A model generated the notes under the pieces. That model did not search any database. It saw nothing but the letters and a program-made list of their open reading frames with translations, and was not told where the DNA came from. The position numbers and the translations under genes were made by a program. DNA of 7,593 nucleotides from UBA3071 sp965369635 (GTDB lineage Bacteria > Chloroflexota > Anaerolineae > UBA3071). The DNA lies in the NCBI GenBank assembly GCA_965369635.1, contig CBDURC010000151.1:1-7593 (forward strand). The letters run 5' to 3'. Shown here one piece after another: positions 5,166 to 7,593 of this stretch (within the stretch, counting starts at the first letter, position 1; the number at the start of each line of letters is the position of its first letter).

Positions 5166-7593
5166 ATGCGCAAACACATTCTTCGCTTCGTACACGTTTT
5201 GCTCATCGTGGCCATGCTGTCTCCATCGGTGACGGCCATAGTGGAAGCCGCTCCAGCCACAAGTGTTGCCCAGTATCTTGAGGTGCAGGAAAGCGCCCAT
5301 ACACAGACTGGGGTACCTGCGGACGAGCACGAGCCCAACGACCGGCTGCGTCAGGCGGCAGATATCGGTACCCTGGCCTCCTTCGGCAACGAGAGGATTG
5401 AGGTCGTTGGCTTGACGCTCGGAGAGACCACCGAGGGGCTAGATGCGCGCGACTACTTCGCCTTCAAACTGGCGCAGCCGGCATCCGTGGATCTGGAGAT
5501 GTATTTCAGCCACACCAACGCCCAGTTGGACGTGGAAATCCTGGATCTCTCCGGCAATCCTTTGGCCGCGTCTATCTCCAGCGACAACGGCCAGTCTATC
5601 GCTGATCTGTTTCTCGACCCAGGTGGTTACGTGGTGCATGCCTGGGTAGTGGGAGAAGGAGCTACGGATTACAATCTGATACTCCGCATGCTGAGAAGCC
5701 AGGAGAGTGATCCTGCTGTTTCAAGCGGTCGAGCTTCACCGCGCTCTCCGGCCGATGAACCGTGCAGCTACCTGATCGGTAACGGTGGCTTTGAGACTGG
5801 CGACTTCTCCCAATGGCAGACCATCGGTAGTCCCTTGGTGGTGGACGACCAGCACAACAACGGTTCCTACAGCGGTCTCGCCGGCGGCGGCGATAACCAC
5901 GACGACACCTTCTACCAGACGGTCACCATCCCTGGGAGCGCCACCTCGGCCGACCTCACCTTCTGGTCCTACATCGAGACCAACGAGGGCCATCTGGTTG
6001 CCTACGACTACCTCTACGTGCAGGTGCAAGATACTGCCGGGACTCCTCTGGCCACGCTCAGAACCCTGGATAACACCTGGCCGGAGGAGCAGTGGGCGCA
6101 ATCCGCCATTGATCTCATGCAAGTGACCCCCGACCTCCTGGGGCAGACTGTGCGCATCGCCTTCCACGCCATCACCGATGGCAGCAATCTCACCAACTTC
6201 TACGTCGACGATGTCGCCCTGATCGTCTGTGAGGTCTTCTGTAACGACTTCTCCGGCCACACCAAGCTCGGCAGCCCTAGCTCCACCACCGGCGTCCTGC
6301 CCAACGTCACCGTCCGCCTGGATCAGATGGTAACGGGTAGCTGGCAGCAGGAGCAACAGGTCCAATCCAACGCCAACGGCGAGTTCGCTTTCGAATACAC
6401 TTACGGTCGTGGCACCTTCCGGGTAGTCGAGACCGATCCTGCTGGCTACGTCTCCACCGGTGCCGAGTTCACCATCCCCTCCGGCAACCACGGCTCCGCC
6501 ACCGTCGTCTCCCACAACGAGGTGCGCTTCGATGAAGTCCCCTGCGGCGACGCCATCGCCACCTTCTGGGATGAGTCAGCCTGTCCTGGGGACGACTACG
6601 AGCCCAACGACAGCTTCGACGACGCCGCGTTCATTGATGTTGGGGAGGAGCACGCCGCCTACATCTGCCCCCAGTACGACGTGGACTGGTTCCAGTTCCA
6701 CGTCACGGCCGGGGAAGAGATCACCGTTGATCTGTGGGACCTGCCTGACGATTTCGAGCTGTATCTGTATGACCAGGAGAGGAACCAGGTGGGCCAGTCC
6801 ACGAACTCTGGCACTGCCGCAGAGCGGATCGTGCACACGGCCAGCGAGACGGGATACTATCGCGTGAGCGTGCTCGGCTTTCTGGGGGCCTACAGCGATC
6901 TCGATACCTACAGACTGTTGGTGACCAAGGCCTGCAACTGTTTTTCTGGGGACACTCTGCTGGGCAGCCCTGGCAACACCACAGGGACCATACCCAACGT
7001 CACCGTGCGGCTGGAGGCGCAACAGCCGTATGGCGGGTGGGATCTGCTGCAAGAGACCCAGTCGGATGAGCAGGGGCACTTCGTCTTCGAATGTGTGAAG
7101 TGGGCCTCGCTGCTCTACCGGGTGCTGGAAGTGGATCCGGAGGGGTACGCTTCGACGGGGGCCGACTACACTATTCCACCGGGCGCTGATGGCACGGTCA
7201 CCGTGGTGTCTTACAACGAGGTGCACTTCGACAGCGTCTCCTGCGGCGATGCCACGGTCACCTTCTGGGACGAGCTGGAGACGCCGGAATGTCCGTATGA
7301 TGAATACGAGCCCAACGACAGCTTCGAGGAGGCTCGCGACATTGACTTTGAGGTGGAACACACGGCCTACCTCTGCCCTAGTGGTGACGAGGACTGGTTC
7401 AAGTTCTACGTCGTCGCCGGGCAGGAGATTGCCGTGGACCTCTACGGCCCCGACGAAGAGTTGCCCGCGAACTTCGACCTCTATCTATACGGTCCGTCCG
7501 GCGAACCGGTAGACGGTTCCACCGAAGGCGGCACCACACCGGAACAGATCGTGCACATCGCTGAACAGTCCGGGGAGTACCGCGTCCAAGTCC
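5166..7593 (+). CDS. Large secreted multidomain protein with PPC and B-like modules, C-terminus cut by window edge
   Basis: 809 codons are open to the right edge. The ATG at 5166 follows a strong GGAGGAGGT (5152-5160). Residues 1 to about 28 form a Sec signal peptide (MRKH, then LLIVAML; likely cleavage near VEA-AP). Residues 54-175 are a PPC-like (bacterial pre-peptidase C-terminal) domain beginning EHEPND, with DYFAFKL. Residues 200-355 are a jelly-roll or carbohydrate-binding-like domain, from GNGGFETGDFSQW to FYVDDVALIVC. Residues 359-475 are a B-like (SdrD/CNA-B-type) module with LPNVTVRL and GYVSTGAEFTIP, followed by a second PPC domain (476-590) with DYEPNDSFDDA and DVDWFQF. This B-like plus PPC pair repeats from residue 590 to the edge, with DEYEPNDSFEEA and DEDWFKFY. 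The paired copies share about half their residues by eye, with four cysteines at equivalent places (359/590, 460/693, 473/709, 501/737). PPC domains usually accompany secreted peptidases, but no catalytic domain is visible, so this may be a surface or adhesive protein or an enzyme whose catalytic part lies downstream. Confidence 0.9.
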   Translation, partial: MRKHILRFVHVLLIVAMLSPSVTAIVEAAPATSVAQYLEVQESAHTQTGVPADEHEPNDRLRQAADIGTLASFGNERIEVVGLTLGETTEGLDARDYFAFKLAQPASVDLEMYFSHTNAQLDVEILDLSGNPLAASISSDNGQSIADLFLDPGGYVVHAWVVGEGATDYNLILRMLRSQESDPAVSSGRASPRSPADEPCSYLIGNGGFETGDFSQWQTIGSPLVVDDQHNNGSYSGLAGGGDNHDDTFYQTVTIPGSATSADLTFWSYIETNEGHLVAYDYLYVQVQDTAGTPLATLRTLDNTWPEEQWAQSAIDLMQVTPDLLGQTVRIAFHAITDGSNLTNFYVDDVALIVCEVFCNDFSGHTKLGSPSSTTGVLPNVTVRLDQMVTGSWQQEQQVQSNANGEFAFEYTYGRGTFRVVETDPAGYVSTGAEFTIPSGNHGSATVVSHNEVRFDEVPCGDAIATFWDESACPGDDYEPNDSFDDAAFIDVGEEHAAYICPQYDVDWFQFHVTAGEEITVDLWDLPDDFELYLYDQERNQVGQSTNSGTAAERIVHTASETGYYRVSVLGFLGAYSDLDTYRLLVTKACNCFSGDTLLGSPGNTTGTIPNVTVRLEAQQPYGGWDLLQETQSDEQGHFVFECVKWASLLYRVLEVDPEGYASTGADYTIPPGADGTVTVVSYNEVHFDSVSCGDATVTFWDELETPECPYDEYEPNDSFEEARDIDFEVEHTAYLCPSGDEDWFKFYVVAGQEIAVDLYGPDEELPANFDLYLYGPSGEPVDGSTEGGTTPEQIVHIAEQSGEYRVQV

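Noticed and set aside
5736..6515. Minus-strand open frame of 259 codons opposite the secreted protein
   Set aside because: Antisense shadow arising from GC-rich codon use. The plus-strand frame has a signal peptide, a strong Shine-Dalgarno and recognisable domains throughout.
6576..7361. Minus-strand open frame of 261 codons opposite the secreted protein
   Set aside because: Same reason: antisense of the repeated B-like/PPC modules, with no independent start signals or family motifs.

Overview
The window looks like chromosomal DNA from a Chloroflexota bacterium (Anaerolineae-like, probably an environmental lineage). This is inferred from four things: high GC; a lipoprotein with a long Thr/Pro linker and a DUF3048 domain; an N-terminal fragment of a SARP/BTAD-type regulator of the kind abundant in that phylum; and a large secreted protein built from pre-peptidase (PPC) and B-like modules. 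No rRNA, tRNA, CRISPR array, transposase, integrase or reverse transcriptase is visible.

Layout. Positions 1-1471 (minus) hold a nearly complete ComM/YifB AAA+ ATPase that runs off the left edge. Positions 1472-1780 (309 bp) are a divergent intergenic region with a promoter for each flanking gene and a long perfect hairpin in the leader of the plus-strand gene. Positions 1781-3016 (plus) encode a DUF3048 (YerB-like) lipoprotein. Positions 3017-3155 are a convergent gap with two hairpins. Positions 3156-4101 (minus) hold a probable two-gene transcript: a four-helix-bundle (S23/IVS-type) protein, then a short RmlC-like cupin. The four-helix gene is bracketed by TTCGGYG heptamer blocks in inverted orientation. 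Positions 4102-4332 carry back-to-back sigma70-like promoters. Positions 4333-4815 (plus) are a regulator fragment whose reading frame runs into a TGGTAGATTGG-type repeat and stops. Positions 4870-5139 encode a small unrecognised protein with a palindromic repeat inserted in frame. Positions 5166-7593 (plus) encode a large secreted multidomain protein that runs off the right edge.

How it fits together. The left half is ordinary (housekeeping ATPase, envelope lipoprotein). The most unusual part is 3645-4977. There, three unrelated repeat families have each landed at or in a gene: heptamers around the four-helix gene, a low-complexity tract that ends the regulator, and a palindrome inside a small ORF. 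The small ORF and the secreted protein lie 26 bp apart and may be cotranscribed. I see no complete new system; the best candidates for something undescribed are the heptamer-bracketed four-helix gene and the in-frame palindrome.
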